Of a stretch of 64,000 nt of DNA, positions 1-10,507 are shown piece by piece. Under the pieces are notes generated by a model. It was not told where the DNA came from, ran no database searches, and was given only the letters and a program-made list of their open reading frames with translations. Position 1 is the stretch's first letter, and each line of letters starts with the position of its first letter. Both the position numbers and the translations under genes were made by a program. Source of the DNA: JAAXQD01 sp963790095 (GTDB lineage: Bacteria > Desulfobacterota > Desulfobacteria > Desulfobacterales > UBA11574); the NCBI GenBank assembly GCA_963790095.1, contig CAWBNO010000012.1, positions 190,375 to 254,374 on the forward strand, given 5' to 3'.

Positions 1-120
1 CTTGGCATTGACGGTCTGGTCGGGTGCAGATTATTTTATTAAGTTCAGAGGCCTTCTCAAACTGTAAATTTTTCTATTGACAAAATCGAATAGTTTTATT
101 TATGAAAACAAGACTATTGA

Positions 121-195
121 GCGGGAATAACTCAGTGGTAGAGTGCGACCTTGCCAAGGTCGAAGTCGCGGGTTCAAATCCCGTTTCCCGCTCCA
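121..195 (+). tRNA. tRNA-Gly (anticodon GCC)
   Basis: A full cloverleaf can be drawn. The 7-bp acceptor stem pairs GCGGGAA with TTCCCGC, the anticodon loop is TTGCCAA (anticodon GCC, glycine), the T-loop is GGTTCAAATC, and CCA is encoded at 193-195. It lies 50 bases before tRNA-Cys on the same strand, so the two are probably co-transcribed and share the terminator after the second tRNA. Confidence 0.96.
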
Positions 196-245
196 TTTTT
201 TTTTGGGGGAAGGTACGGGTAAACAGACCATTATCCGGGTGTAAG

Positions 246-320
246 GGCGGCATAGCCAAGTGGTAAGGCAGCGGTCTGCAAAACCGCTATTCACCAGTTC
301 GAATCTGGTTGCCGCCTCCA
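246..320 (+). tRNA. tRNA-Cys (anticodon GCA)
   Basis: The acceptor stem GGCGGCA pairs with TGCCGCC, the anticodon loop is CTGCAAA (anticodon GCA, cysteine), and CCA is encoded at 318-320. It follows tRNA-Gly closely and is followed ten bases later by an intrinsic terminator. Confidence 0.96.
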
Positions 321-330
321 AAATATTATT

Positions 331-373
331 AAGGGTTTATAGGTATATTCAATTGCTTATAAACCCTTTTTTT
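331..373 (+). terminator. Intrinsic terminator of the tRNA-Gly/tRNA-Cys transcript
   Basis: A perfect 11-bp stem (331-341 with 358-368, sequence AAGGGTTTATA and its complement) encloses a 16-base loop and runs into a T tract. It sits directly after tRNA-Cys, so it probably ends the two-tRNA transcript. Confidence 0.85.
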
Positions 374-591
374 ATTAGTTACTTTAAGCCTCAAACGACC
401 CCTCCCCAACCGTTTGGAAATCTTCCTCAGTCACAAATTGAAATCAATGGAAACCTGGGGCACGCCCTCTGGATAAATTGCAATGGCATCATTAATATGG
501 TATGCACAAATAAATAGGCCCTTACACGGGAATCGGTTCAAAAGGCGCGTTTTGCCAGGGTCGCTTACATATACTGCGGGGTATCGATATT

Positions 592-699
592 ATGGAAAAC
601 ATATTGGGTGAGTTATGGATTTTCAAACTTATGAGTATCGCCGGGGCGGTATATCTAATCTATTTTTTCATCAAAGACCGTCGGAGAAAAAAGGATTAA
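592..699 (+). CDS. Small one-helix membrane peptide, 35 residues (tentative)
   Basis: A short reading frame encodes a peptide with a hydrophobic middle (roughly residues 13-27, rich in I, A, V, Y, L, F) followed by a strongly basic tail ending RRRKKD. A single transmembrane helix with a positive cytoplasmic tail is the natural reading. No convincing ribosome-binding site is seen, and no family is recognised. The rest of 374-1066 holds no other gene I can support. Confidence 0.3.
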   Translation: MENILGELWIFKLMSIAGAVYLIYFFIKDRRRKKD

Positions 700-878
700 A
701 CGTTATTTCCTTTGTCCTTGGGCCCGAAGCGGTAAAAAATCTATATATCCATCGGTCACCGTTAAAATCAACCCCATAAAAACCGGCGGTGTTGCACCGG
801 GTTAAAGATATGAAACAGCCGTTGCCAACCGTGCTGTTCATTGGTTGGAATCCGGGTATCGGCTATAGATAAACATAA

Positions 879-917
879 AAGGCTTGCAAATAAAAACAAA
901 ATGTTGCAGGCTTTTTT
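879..917 (+). terminator. Probable intrinsic terminator upstream of dapL
   Basis: AAGGCTTGCAA (879-889) pairs with TTGCAGGCTTT (904-914) over 11 bp with two G-U pairs, followed by a T tract at 912-917. It would end a rightward transcript from the 600-880 region, insulating dapL. Confidence 0.55.
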
Positions 918-1066
918 AAATTAATCGCTTTAAGTTGTTAAAGTCCAAAATCAAATGCGTTAACCCTGAGGAAAAAATTCATTCAGGTTGACGGTTAAAA
1001 AGGTTTAAGATATTAAATCCGCTGGTTATGGAAAATAATAAAAGTATTTCAATGAAAGGTTAAATC

Positions 1067-2305
1067 ATGATCCGAATCAATGAAAATTATTTGAAACTTC
1101 AATCTTCTTATCTCTTTGTAGAGATTGCCAATCGGGTCTCGGCATATCAAAAAGAAAACCCGGATGTCGAGATCATACGACTGGGAATCGGTGACGTCAC
1201 CCTTCCGCTGCCGCCGGCTTGCATCCAAGCATTCAAGGCGGGTGTCGAGGAAATGGCATCGGATGCCACTTTCCGTGGATACGGGCCGGAACAGGGATAT
1301 GCCTTTTTAAGGGAAACCATCGCTTTCAACGATTATCAGACCCGGGGTGCTGACATCCATCCGGATGAGATCTTTGTCAGCGACGGTGCCAAATGCGATA
1401 CCGGAAACATCCAGGAGCTCTTTGCCGGGGACATCCGACTGGCGATTCCGGATCCGGTCTATCCGGTGTACCTGGACACCAACGTCATGGCCGGTCGAAC
1501 CGGGGATTTCGACCAGGGAAGATACGGCGACATTCTATATTTGGAAAGCCTTCCTGAAAACGGATTTGTTCCACCCCTCCCTGAAGCGCCGGTGGATCTG
1601 ATTTACCTCTGTTTCCCAAACAACCCAACCGGTGCCACCATATCCAAAGACACTTTGAAAAAATGGGTCGATTTTGCCCGTGAAAACAAGGCGCTGATTC
1701 TATATGATGCGGCCTACGAGGCATTTGTCCGGGACCCAAACCTTCCCCGTTCGATCTTCGAGATAGAAGGGGCCCGAGACGTGGCCATCGAATTCAGGAG
1801 TTTTTCAAAAACCGCCGGTTTCACCGGTACCCGGTGTGCCTATACCGTGGTTCCCAAACGCTGCATGGCGTATGACAGCAGCGGTCAAAAGCATTCTTTG
1901 CATTCCTTGTGGAATCGGCGACAATCGACCAAATTCAACGGTGTCTCCTATCCGGTTCAGAAAGCTGCCGAAGCGACGTATAGTGAACAAGGAAAAGCAC
2001 AGATCATCGAAATGACAGACTATTATTTGAGAAATGCAGCCCTGATCCGAAAGGAGATGGCAGCACTGGGTTTTGAATTTGTCGGCGGTGAAAACTCGCC
2101 GTATATCTGGATAAACTGTAACAGGGATGCCTGGGCGTTTTTCGATCTTCTCCTTAAAACCGCCGGCGTCGTGACAACTCCGGGGCCTGGATTCGGCAAA
2201 TGCGGCGAGGGCTTTATCCGTATCAGCGCCTTTAACAGTTATGATAACGTTGAAAAAGCCATGGAACGGATCAAGGACGCTCTGAGCGGGTCCCGTGCTG
2301 AATAA
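1067..2305 (+). CDS. dapL: LL-diaminopimelate aminotransferase
   Basis: Converts L-tetrahydrodipicolinate and glutamate directly to LL-diaminopimelate, the one-step aminotransferase route to lysine and peptidoglycan. The 412-residue length and the opening MIRINENYLKLQ, the RLGIGDVTLPLP segment and the SFSKTAGFTGTR segment carrying the PLP-binding lysine are those of DapL, a fold-type I PLP enzyme. An AAAGG ribosome-binding site lies before the ATG. The stop codon shares one base with the start of the next gene (TAATG), so the two are probably translationally coupled, though no functional link is obvious. The dapL pathway is typical of deltaproteobacteria, chlamydiae and plants. Confidence 0.95.
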   Translation: MIRINENYLKLQSSYLFVEIANRVSAYQKENPDVEIIRLGIGDVTLPLPPACIQAFKAGVEEMASDATFRGYGPEQGYAFLRETIAFNDYQTRGADIHPDEIFVSDGAKCDTGNIQELFAGDIRLAIPDPVYPVYLDTNVMAGRTGDFDQGRYGDILYLESLPENGFVPPLPEAPVDLIYLCFPNNPTGATISKDTLKKWVDFARENKALILYDAAYEAFVRDPNLPRSIFEIEGARDVAIEFRSFSKTAGFTGTRCAYTVVPKRCMAYDSSGQKHSLHSLWNRRQSTKFNGVSYPVQKAAEATYSEQGKAQIIEMTDYYLRNAALIRKEMAALGFEFVGGENSPYIWINCNRDAWAFFDLLLKTAGVVTTPGPGFGKCGEGFIRISAFNSYDNVEKAMERIKDALSGSRAE

Positions 2306-3765
2306 TGAAAATTAAAAACACCATACTCCTTGCGGGTTTTGTAATTCTAATGGCGGTCGGCTGCGGAAGATACGCCGCCGAAACAGAAGTGCAGACCAGC
2401 TACATGATACCGCTGTTAAAGAAGATACAGCCGGCTATTGTGACCATAGTGGCCTACGATGTCAACCGGAACGTGACCAACCAGGGGAGCGGTTTTTTTG
2501 TGGATAAAAAAGGTCATCTGATCACCAATTACCATGTTCTCGACGGTGCGTATGCTGCCGATGTAAAAACCTTTGACGGCGTGAAGCATCCCATCGAGGT
2601 GGTTGTGGCTGAAAATAAATTTTCAGATCTCATCAAGGTCCGGGTAAAAATTCCGGAAGGGGCCGTTCACTGGGTCTTGGTCAGTGAAACCGAGCCGTCT
2701 ATCGGTGAGCGGGTTGTGGTGGTGGGGACCCCAATGGGACTTGACCAGACGGTGAGCGAAGGTATTGTATCAGCGGTTCGGGAGCTGCCGGTTGTGGGAA
2801 AGGTTTTCCAATTGTCGGCGCCGATTTCTCCGGGTTCCAGCGGGAGTCCTGTGGTAAATATGAACGGTAACGTGATTGGGGTGGTTTCATTTCAAGCGGT
2901 GAAAGGGCAGAATCTCAATTTTGCCGTCTCAGGGAAGGGGATACTCGATTTAAAACAGAACGAGACGTTAAAAACCCTGTCGGAATGGACCTACGATATC
3001 AATAAAAGAACCCCCGGACTGGCCGAAGAACTGTGCAAAAAAGGATTTAATTTCTCCATCAGAGGGGAATTTAAAGACGCGCTCGATTACTATAAAGAAG
3101 CCACGGAGAAGAGTCCGGACGATACCATTGCCTGGTATGGGCTGGGAAGCTGCTATGATGGGCTGGATAAGCCGGAAGAGGCCATCGCGGCGTATAAACA
3201 GGCCGTTGGAATCGATCCGGGAAATGCCGACGCGCATTATCACCTGGGACGCTACTATCGCAAACTGGGTCGCTACGAGGACGCCATCGAAGCCTATGAT
3301 CAGGCCATCGAAGCCGATCCGGATCATGCAGCCTCCTACTTTGACCTGGGAATGTTATACGGCAAGCTGGAAGAATTTGAAAATGGGGAGCGGTCGTTTA
3401 ACCAGGTTCTGCGAATCAATCCCGATCATGCACCCACGCTCCATTATATGGGCTTGATCTACAATGGGATGGGGCGTTACGATGATGCGGCCGAATCCTG
3501 TAAAAAAGCATTGAAGATCAATCCGGATTCAGCGCCGACGCTTTACAACCTGGGGATTGCATATGGCGGACTGGGTAAAAGCAGAGAAGAAATGGAAGCA
3601 TTTAAACAGGCGATCCGGGTGGATCCGGATTTTGCCCCGGCCCATTATAATATGGGGATTATCTACCTCATCCAAGGCGATAAGGCAGCGGCCCTGGAAG
3701 AATATAAAATTTTAAAAGTGCTCGATCAGAATATGGCTGAAATGCTGTTTGATCGGATTTACTAA
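2305..3765 (+). CDS. HtrA-like serine protease lipoprotein with C-terminal TPR repeats
   Basis: Residues 1-20 form a lipoprotein signal with lipobox LMAVGC (lipidated Cys20). Residues about 35-215 are a trypsin-like domain with an apparent triad of His77 (TNYHVLDG), Asp108 (FSDLIKV) and Ser179 (PGSSGSP). There is no PDZ domain. Instead, from about residue 240 to the end there are six or so TPR units with the usual W/Y-G-Y-A-P spacing. The likely role is a membrane-anchored periplasmic quality-control protease whose TPR array recruits partners or substrates. The start overlaps the dapL stop by one base. The family call is firm; the substrate is unknown. Confidence 0.85.
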   Translation: MKIKNTILLAGFVILMAVGCGRYAAETEVQTSYMIPLLKKIQPAIVTIVAYDVNRNVTNQGSGFFVDKKGHLITNYHVLDGAYAADVKTFDGVKHPIEVVVAENKFSDLIKVRVKIPEGAVHWVLVSETEPSIGERVVVVGTPMGLDQTVSEGIVSAVRELPVVGKVFQLSAPISPGSSGSPVVNMNGNVIGVVSFQAVKGQNLNFAVSGKGILDLKQNETLKTLSEWTYDINKRTPGLAEELCKKGFNFSIRGEFKDALDYYKEATEKSPDDTIAWYGLGSCYDGLDKPEEAIAAYKQAVGIDPGNADAHYHLGRYYRKLGRYEDAIEAYDQAIEADPDHAASYFDLGMLYGKLEEFENGERSFNQVLRINPDHAPTLHYMGLIYNGMGRYDDAAESCKKALKINPDSAPTLYNLGIAYGGLGKSREEMEAFKQAIRVDPDFAPAHYNMGIIYLIQGDKAAALEEYKILKVLDQNMAEMLFDRIY

Positions 3766-3779
3766 CAGTATTTTAAATT

Positions 3780-4187
3780 TTATTGAAACCAATCTTTTTT
3801 GGGTTTTGTTTTTGGTTTTTCCGCTTCTACTGATTTTTCTCCTTTTCCCTCATCTGCTTCCGCTTCTACTGTTTCTTCTGTCTCCTTATAGAGCAGCGCC
3901 TCGGCGCCTCCCATGATCTGTGTTGCATATCGCCGGTCGACCTTGACCACGGATTCAGACGCTGAAGCTTTTATAACCGAACCGCAGACAAGTTGATCAC
4001 CTGAAGCTGAAGAAAAGCATACTTGTGCGCCAACAATGAACCCGGCATTTTCGCCCCCATCAATGGCAATGTCGCCATTTAATTTATTGACTTTTATAAC
4101 CTGTGCCGCCAGGGCGTTGCTTTTAACAGAAATAACCGCCAACATAACAATTGCGAACACAACCAGAAATACACTCAATTTTTTCAT
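3780..4187 (-). CDS. Small secreted protein with C-terminal KDWFQ, paralogue 1
   Basis: No named family is recognised. The 135-residue product has a hydrophobic N-terminal signal or anchor (about residues 4-28, probable cleavage after ALAA), a compact middle with IDGGENAGFIVGA, a Cys pair (QVCF and LVCG) and VKVD, then an acidic and Lys-rich low-complexity stretch and the C-terminus KDWFQ. A second gene at 34507-34899 shares the same signal peptide, IDGGE, GFI-GA-VCF, CG-V, VKVD and KDWFQ landmarks, so this is a paralogous exported family. The two cysteines could form a disulfide. It converges with the HtrA-like gene. Confidence 0.75.
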   Translation of the reverse strand: MKKLSVFLVVFAIVMLAVISVKSNALAAQVIKVNKLNGDIAIDGGENAGFIVGAQVCFSSASGDQLVCGSVIKASASESVVKVDRRYATQIMGGAEALLYKETEETVEAEADEGKGEKSVEAEKPKTKPKKDWFQ

Positions 4188-4652
4188 GAAGATCTCCTCT
4201 CTGTGTCAAGCATATTATCGTTTAATTTTGTTGAGTCGGATGTTGCCAAATTTAGATGCCACCTCATTTTGAGACAGCTTATAGAAAAAAACAGATTTTT
4301 TTAACGTTTATCCAAGATTATCCCAGCGTCACGGATTAATCAATCCTTTTTTATCCATTTAGACGACAACCAAAACACCCGAAATTCGTGCGTGTCATGG
4401 GAAGGCACACCCTCTGAAAACCTACCGGCATTCCAAGCAGCTCATTAATGCGTCGACATCGAGCAAGCTTTCTTCACTGGCGCGAACCCCGGGGCGCTTC
4501 TTAACCTTGTGCCATGATTCAAACGGGACCTGTTTCCGGTAGTTCCGCCGACATTATGACTTGATTAAATCGGACGGATATATTAGTGATTGTAGATCAT
4601 CCCAAAAAGATTTCTTGATCCCCGAACCTTTTATCCACGTAAAGAGAAAAAA
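4188..4652. other. Intergenic region with a fragment of palindromic repeat family 2
   Basis: I see no gene here. Positions 4267-4287 match the end of the repeat found in full at 33789-33960 and 46981-47128 (the TTTTGAGA-AGCTTATAG end). The rest should contain the promoter of the efflux operon that starts at 4653, but no clear -35/-10 pair could be assigned. Confidence 0.45.
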
Positions 4653-5807
4653 ATGAAAAAAATTACATTAGGTCTACTATGCATGTTACTTTTGGTGTTT
4701 TTTTCGTGCAGCAAAAAAGAGGATCAACAAAAGCAACCCCCCCCGGCCGATGTAACGGTTGTCGTTACACAAGCAAAAGACGTTCCCATCTACCAGGAAT
4801 TTGTCGGCCAGATATTCGGTTTCAAAGATATTGCCATACGGGCCAGGGTGGAAGGTTTTCTGGAAGGTTTTCATTTTGAGGAAGGTTCGCGGGTCGAAAA
4901 AGGCGCTCTACTCTATACTTTGGAAAGCCAGCCGTTTGAGGCCGATGTTGCGGCAAAGATGAGCCGGGTCGCGGAAGCAAAGACAAGGCTGGCGAAAGCC
5001 AAAAGCGATTTGGACAGGATCGCGCCCCTTGCAAAGGTGAAGGCGGTCAGTGAGAGTGATTTGGATTCTGCCGTCGCCCAATATGAGGCTTCCATCGAAT
5101 CGGTGAAAGCTGCCGAAGCGAATCTCAGGGCCAGTAACATCCAACTCGGTTATACCAAGATTTATTCACCCATATTCGGAATTATCGGAAAGACAACAGC
5201 CAAAGTAGGGGATTTCGTCGGTCGAAGTCCCAATCCGGTAATTTTGAATACGGTTTCCCGTATCGACACGATTATAGTGGAGTTTTTTATTACGGAGACG
5301 CAATATCTTCAGGTGGCCCGGCATTTATTATCGAAGGTCGAATCGACTGTTCAGAATGCCCGAAAAGAAACCCTGGAACTGATTCTGGCAGACGGATCTC
5401 TGTACGATCACAAAGGAAAAGTTAATTTTGTTGACCGAGACGTGGATCCCACCACCGGCGCCATACTGGTTCAAGCCTCGTTTCCCAACCCCCAGGAATT
5501 GTTACGTCCCGGACAATTTGCCAAGGTTAAGGCCCTGGTTACCGTCGTTAAAGACGGCATTCTGATTCCCCAAAGATGTGTTGTGGAACTGCAGGGGCTA
5601 TACAGTGTCTATGTCGTTGGCGATGGTGATAAGGTTGAGACAAGAAACGTAAAAGTAGGACCGAAGATCAAACAATTCTGGCTGATCACCGAAGGGTTAA
5701 AGCCGGGTGAACATGTCGTGTACGAAGGTTTACAGAGAGTTAAGGGCGGGGCGGTCGTGAAACCCACAATAAAAGAAATCGAATCAATAGACCAGGAAAG
5801 CACGTAA
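4653..5807 (+). CDS. RND efflux periplasmic adaptor (membrane fusion lipoprotein, AcrA/MexA type)
   Basis: This is the periplasmic adaptor bridging the inner-membrane RND pump and the outer-membrane channel. The lipoprotein signal ends in VFFSC (Cys19). The barrel-sandwich halves are near residues 50-85 (RARVEGFLEGF, EEGSRVEKGALLY) and after the coiled-coil hairpin (about 95-165, Ala/Lys-rich), and the family signature LRPGQFAKVKA is near residue 285. At 384 residues it has normal length. It begins a three-gene operon: the pump starts 6 bases downstream, and the outer-membrane factor follows. The substrate cannot be inferred. Confidence 0.93.
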   Translation: MKKITLGLLCMLLLVFFSCSKKEDQQKQPPPADVTVVVTQAKDVPIYQEFVGQIFGFKDIAIRARVEGFLEGFHFEEGSRVEKGALLYTLESQPFEADVAAKMSRVAEAKTRLAKAKSDLDRIAPLAKVKAVSESDLDSAVAQYEASIESVKAAEANLRASNIQLGYTKIYSPIFGIIGKTTAKVGDFVGRSPNPVILNTVSRIDTIIVEFFITETQYLQVARHLLSKVESTVQNARKETLELILADGSLYDHKGKVNFVDRDVDPTTGAILVQASFPNPQELLRPGQFAKVKALVTVVKDGILIPQRCVVELQGLYSVYVVGDGDKVETRNVKVGPKIKQFWLITEGLKPGEHVVYEGLQRVKGGAVVKPTIKEIESIDQEST

Positions 5808-5813
5808 TCAGAT

Positions 5814-8800
5814 ATGGATAATTTTTTTGTAAGACGTCCAATTGTGGCCATGGTCATCGCCATTTTTATGGTAATCGTGGGGGTCGTATCGCTGAAAGGT
5901 CTTCCCACGGAGCAATATCCCAATATCACACCACCGGTGGTGGAAGTTCGGGCCACCTATACCGGAGCAAATGCCGTCAGTGTGGAGCAGTCGGTGGCCA
6001 CACCGCTGGAGCAGCAGATCAATGGTGTGGACAATATGATCTATATGAAATCCATCAACGCAAATGACGGCACCATGACCGTTCAGGTGTCCTTTGAGAT
6101 CGGCACCGATCCGGACATGAACACGGTTTTTACCCAAAACCGGGTTGCCGCTGCAACAGCGAAGCTCCCTGAGGAGGTCAAAAGATTAGGGGTGACCACA
6201 GAAAAATCCCTTCCGAATATATTGATGCTGGTAACGCTAACATCAGAAGACGGCAGATATGACCAGAATTTCCTTGGAAACTATTCACTGATCAATATCA
6301 AAGATATTTTGGCCCGTATAAAAGGCATCGGTCGCGTGAACGTACTCGGAGCCAGTGATTATTCCATGCGCATATGGATAGAGCCCGACCGATTGGCCCA
6401 CCTGGGTATCACGGTGCCCGAGATCGTGAATGCCATCCGAGAGCAAAGTGTCATTGTTCCGGGCGGTAAATTCGGTGCTGAGCCCGCTCCTCCGGGGACG
6501 GAATTTACCTACACGGTCAGATTGCCGGATCGTCTTCAATCTGAAAAAGAATTCAGTGAAATTGTCATCAGAACCACCGAGGGAGGGTCTCAGGTAAAGA
6601 TCAAAGACATCGCACGTGTGGAACTGGGCGTTGAGACTTACAACTGCATTTACTCGATTAAATGACAAAGCAGTGCGCCATGATCGCCCTGTATCAGGCG
6701 CCCGGTTCCAACGCCGTGAAACTGGCCGAAGACATCAGAAAGACAATGGAACAGCTGTCTCAATCTTTTCCGGAGAGCATCCGATACGACATATCGCTGG
6801 ATACCACGTTGGCCATCACGGCAGGCATCGATGAAATCATCGAGACACTCTTTATCGCCCTGGCGTTGGTTATTCTGGTGGTTTTCATCTTTATCCAGGA
6901 CTGGCGGGCGGCCTTAATTCCCACCATCGCCATCCCCGTTTCTCTGGTCGGTGCGTTTATTGTATTTCCATTGATCGGTTTCACCGTCAATGTCCTCTCG
7001 CTTCTGGGGCTGGTCCTGGCCATCGGTATTGTTGTTGACGATGCCATTGTGGTGGTGGAGGCCGTCCAGGTTAATATTGAAAATGGTATGAATCCACAAG
7101 AGGCCACCATCCATGCCATGAATGAAGTCACCGCGCCGGTCATTGCAACCACACTGGTTTTGGTGGCGGTGTTTATCCCGGTGGCCGTCATGGGAGGAAT
7201 AACGGGAAGATTGTATCAACAGTTTGCCATTACGGTTGCCGTTTCGGTGGTTTTCTCATCTATTAATGCTTTAACCTTAAGTCCCGCCCTGTGCTCTCTG
7301 CTGCTTCGAAAGCAGAAACCGTACGGCGGTCCTTTGGGTATGTTCTTTCGTCTTTTTAACAAAGCCTTTGACAGATCCACCAAGACATATATGGGGTTTA
7401 CCCGTATTGTAACCGGCAAAATAGTTAGGGGATTGATATTTATCCTTGTCGTGACCATTGGCATGGGTTTTATAGGGAAAAAAGTTCCCGGCGGATTTAT
7501 GCCCGAAGAAGACATGGGGTATCTTATGGTAAACATTCAATTGCCGGATGCCGCATCCCTGCAACGATCCGACACGGTTGCCAAAAAAGTCGAAAAAATT
7601 ATAAAAAAATACGATGAAGTGGAATACATTACCACAGTCACCGGATACAGTCTGCTCTCAGGGAGCATGTCATCCAATGCCGGTTTTATTTTTGTTTCCC
7701 TTAAGGATTGGGGTGAACGGGAGAAAACCGCAAAGGACATCGTTAGACTATTAAATGTAAATTTTCATTTGGCCATTAATGAAGCGCAGGTGTTTGCCTT
7801 TGGCCCACCGGCAATCCCCGGATTGGGGAGTGGTTCCGGATTTACGATGATGATTCAGGACAAAGGGGGAAATACACCGGATTATCTGGCCAAACACACG
7901 GTTAACTTTGTTCAGGCTGCCATGAAACGGCCTGAAATCGGTGGTATATTTACAACGTTTCGAGCAACCGTTCCCCAGCGATACATGGAAATCGACAGGG
8001 ATAAAGTCCTGAAAGCGGGGATTTCCCTAAATGATATTTATACCACCGTCGGCGCCTTTCTGGGCGGTTCCTATGTAAATGATTTCAACAGATTCGGAAG
8101 GCTTTACAAAGCCTATATTCAGGCAGAACCCAAGTATAGGCAAAATGAAAAACAGATAAACCTTTTTTTTGTTAAAAATAAAGAGAACAAAAGCGTTCCT
8201 TTAGCGGCATTTGTCGATATCAAAGAAATCGTCGGGCCGGATTATACCAATCGATTTAATTTGTACAGAGCCATAGAGCTCAGTGGGGGGCCGGCGCCGG
8301 ATATACTTCGGTCCAGGCCCTTGATGCCCTTGAAGAATTGGCTGCAGAAGTTCTTCCGGGGGATATGGGCTTTGCGTGGAGCAATATGTCGTACCAGGAA
8401 AAGAAGGCTTCCGGAACGGGTGCCATTGTTTTCGCGTTTTCATTGTTGTTCGTATTTCTTATTCTCGCCGCCCAATATGAAAGCTGGTCCTTGCCCTTTA
8501 GTATCCTGCTGGGGACACCCTTTGCAATCTTTGGTGCATTCATCGCATTGTTTGTTTCCCGACAGTTCAGCCAAAGCTATGAACTCAATGTTTTTGCCCA
8601 GATCGCACTGGTGATGCTCATCGCCATGGCGGCCAAAAATGCCATTCTGATCGTCGAGTTTGCCAAGCTGGAATTTGACAAAGGCCTTTCTTTGTTCGAT
8701 GCGGCCATCAAAGCTGCACAGCTGCGATTCAGACCCATATTGATGACGGCGTTTTCTTTTATACTCGGTGTTCTACCGCTGGTGGTCGCTTCCGGTGCCG

Positions 8801-8952
8801 GGTCCGAAGCGAGAGTGGTTATGGGCATGGCATTGCTGGGCGGAATGTCTATTGCGACGCTGTTAGGTGTTTTCTTTTATCCCATGCTGTTTGTTTTCAT
8901 CGGCAAAATCGCCAAATATGAAGCAGAAACGAGATCTTCAATTGCAACCTGA
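5814..8952 (+). pseudogene. RND efflux inner-membrane pump (AcrB/MexB type), broken by three frameshifts
   Basis: The composite protein, about 1,045 residues, would be a full-length hydrophobe/amphiphile efflux pump, opening MDNFFVRRPIVAMVIAIF as AcrB homologues do. Reading switches frame three times. About 6648 one base appears inserted (TRLNDKA continues in frame +1), about 6672 another is inserted (MIALYQAPG in the next frame), and about 8299 a G is missing from GCCGGA, after which LDALEELAAEVLPGDMGF continues. The separate frames are 5814-6665, 6662-8614 and 8338-8952. The apparent ATGA overlap at 6662 is accidental, because homology runs through a third frame between the two pieces. Either the gene is decaying or the sequence has indel errors; the intact neighbours make errors plausible. 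Confidence 0.85.
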
Positions 8953-8979
8953 TACCAAAGAATCCTGATGGTTATTGAA

Positions 8980-10389
8980 ATGAAAAAATTGGCTAAATTC
9001 CTTGCGGTGATGATCGTTGTATCCCTTACAGGTTGTGCCATGGGGCCTGATTTTAAAAAACCTGTTGTGGAAACGCCGCAAAATTTTAGATTTACCGATT
9101 CAGAATCCAAAGAAACGGTTAACTTGAAATGGTGGGAATTGTTTGACGATCCCGTTCTATATTCATTGGTTGTCGCGACATTGACGAACAATAAAGACGC
9201 ATTGATTGCTGCCAGCCGTATCGAAGAGGCCCGTGCGTCCCTTGGATTCACCCAGGCGGATCAATACCCCCGACTGGATTTAGAAGCCGGCGCAAAGACA
9301 GGGAATTTTACGGGGGTATCCCGGTCGTCAACAACAGACAAATCTGCCTATATCGCACCGGTATTGAGCTGGGAAATCGATTTCTGGGGCAAATACCGCA
9401 GATCCACCGAAGCCGCAAGATCGGAATTGATGGCGTCTGAGTATTCCCTGAGGACCGTTCAAATCAGTTTGATTTCCGAAGTCGTCAGTACATATTTCCT
9501 GTTGTTGGATTATCATCAAAGATTGATAATCTCCGAACAGACCCTTGATTCACGGCTGGACAGTCTGGATATTATTCAAAAGCGTTTTGACAAAGGCATC
9601 ATTCCCGAAATTGATTTGAACCAGGCGCAAATTCAAAAAGAAATTGCCGCAGCCGCCATACCGGTCTATGAACGAAGCATCGCCCAAACTGAAAATGCCA
9701 TCAGTATTTTAATCGGACGATTTCCAGCGAAGATTGAAAAAGGCATCGATCTCCACAGTCAAACCATACCGCCGGAGATACCGGTTGGACTGACCTCCAG
9801 TCTGCTGGAGCGCAGGCCCGATATTGCTGAAGCCATGTACTTGCTGGAGGCGCAAACCGCAAAGATCGGTGTTGCCCAAGCACTGAGGTTTCCATCTATC
9901 AGCCTGACAGGTCTTTTCGGGGCGGTCAGCAGTGAATTATCTTCCATCTCCACGGATGGTAGCATCTGGTCGGTGGGGGGGAGCCTATTGGGTCCTATTT
10001 TTGACTTTAATAAGAGCCTCCAGCGGGTTGAAATTGAGAAAGAAAGGACCCGGCAGGCATTGTATCAATACGAAAACAGGGTGCTGTTTGCTTTTCGAGA
10101 AGTCTCGGACGCCTTGAATGAAATTCAAACCTACAAAAAGCAGATCTCTGCGGTGAAGCGAAAATTCAAGGCAGCGAAAAATGCGTCGTTCCTGTCAAAA
10201 ATGAGATATGACAAAGGCGTAACCAGCTATCTCGAAGTGCTGGACACCGAGCGAACCTTGTTCGATGTCGGACTGGAGCTTTCCCAGTTGAAACAACAAT
10301 TCTTAAATGCCTATGTGAAACTATACAAAGCCCTTGGGGGGGGATGGCTGACAAAGGCGGAAATGGAAGGGGAAGCCAAAAAGAAATAA
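8980..10389 (+). CDS. Outer-membrane efflux lipoprotein (TolC/OprM, NodT family)
   Basis: This is the trimeric outer-membrane channel of the efflux system. The signal MKKLAKFLAVMIVVSLTGC has lipobox SLTGC, and it is followed by the NodT-type MGPDFKKP start. Two repeated OEP helical regions fill the rest (QTLDSRLDSLDIIQKRFDKG and DKGVTSYLEVLDTERTLFD are the usual hairpin-tip segments). I prefer the internal ATG at 8980 to the one at 8968, because it gives a canonical lipoprotein signal. It closes the adaptor-pump-channel operon. Confidence 0.92.
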   Translation: MKKLAKFLAVMIVVSLTGCAMGPDFKKPVVETPQNFRFTDSESKETVNLKWWELFDDPVLYSLVVATLTNNKDALIAASRIEEARASLGFTQADQYPRLDLEAGAKTGNFTGVSRSSTTDKSAYIAPVLSWEIDFWGKYRRSTEAARSELMASEYSLRTVQISLISEVVSTYFLLLDYHQRLIISEQTLDSRLDSLDIIQKRFDKGIIPEIDLNQAQIQKEIAAAAIPVYERSIAQTENAISILIGRFPAKIEKGIDLHSQTIPPEIPVGLTSSLLERRPDIAEAMYLLEAQTAKIGVAQALRFPSISLTGLFGAVSSELSSISTDGSIWSVGGSLLGPIFDFNKSLQRVEIEKERTRQALYQYENRVLFAFREVSDALNEIQTYKKQISAVKRKFKAAKNASFLSKMRYDKGVTSYLEVLDTERTLFDVGLELSQLKQQFLNAYVKLYKALGGGWLTKAEMEGEAKKK

Positions 10390-10507
10390 GACCCATGGCT
10401 TTGAACCCAAGTTCTTCATTCTGTTTTCCATCATACCAATCATGATCTGCCCGCTCGTCCTTGTAATGGCAGGCAGGGCCAATCGAACGTGTTGGAGAAA
10501 GGGAAAT

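Noticed and set aside
74..321. Leftward reading frames resembling annotated hypothetical proteins (GFEPATSTLARSHS type)
   Set aside because: They are antisense to tRNA-Gly and tRNA-Cys; such frames arise from tRNA sequence and are not genes.
260..517. Rightward frame of 85 residues across tRNA-Cys
   Set aside because: It starts inside the tRNA and crosses the terminator; no ribosome-binding site.
6662..6665. ATGA overlap suggesting a pump encoded by two coupled genes
   Set aside because: Pump homology continues through a third frame (TRLNDKA) between the two pieces, so two indels explain the break better.
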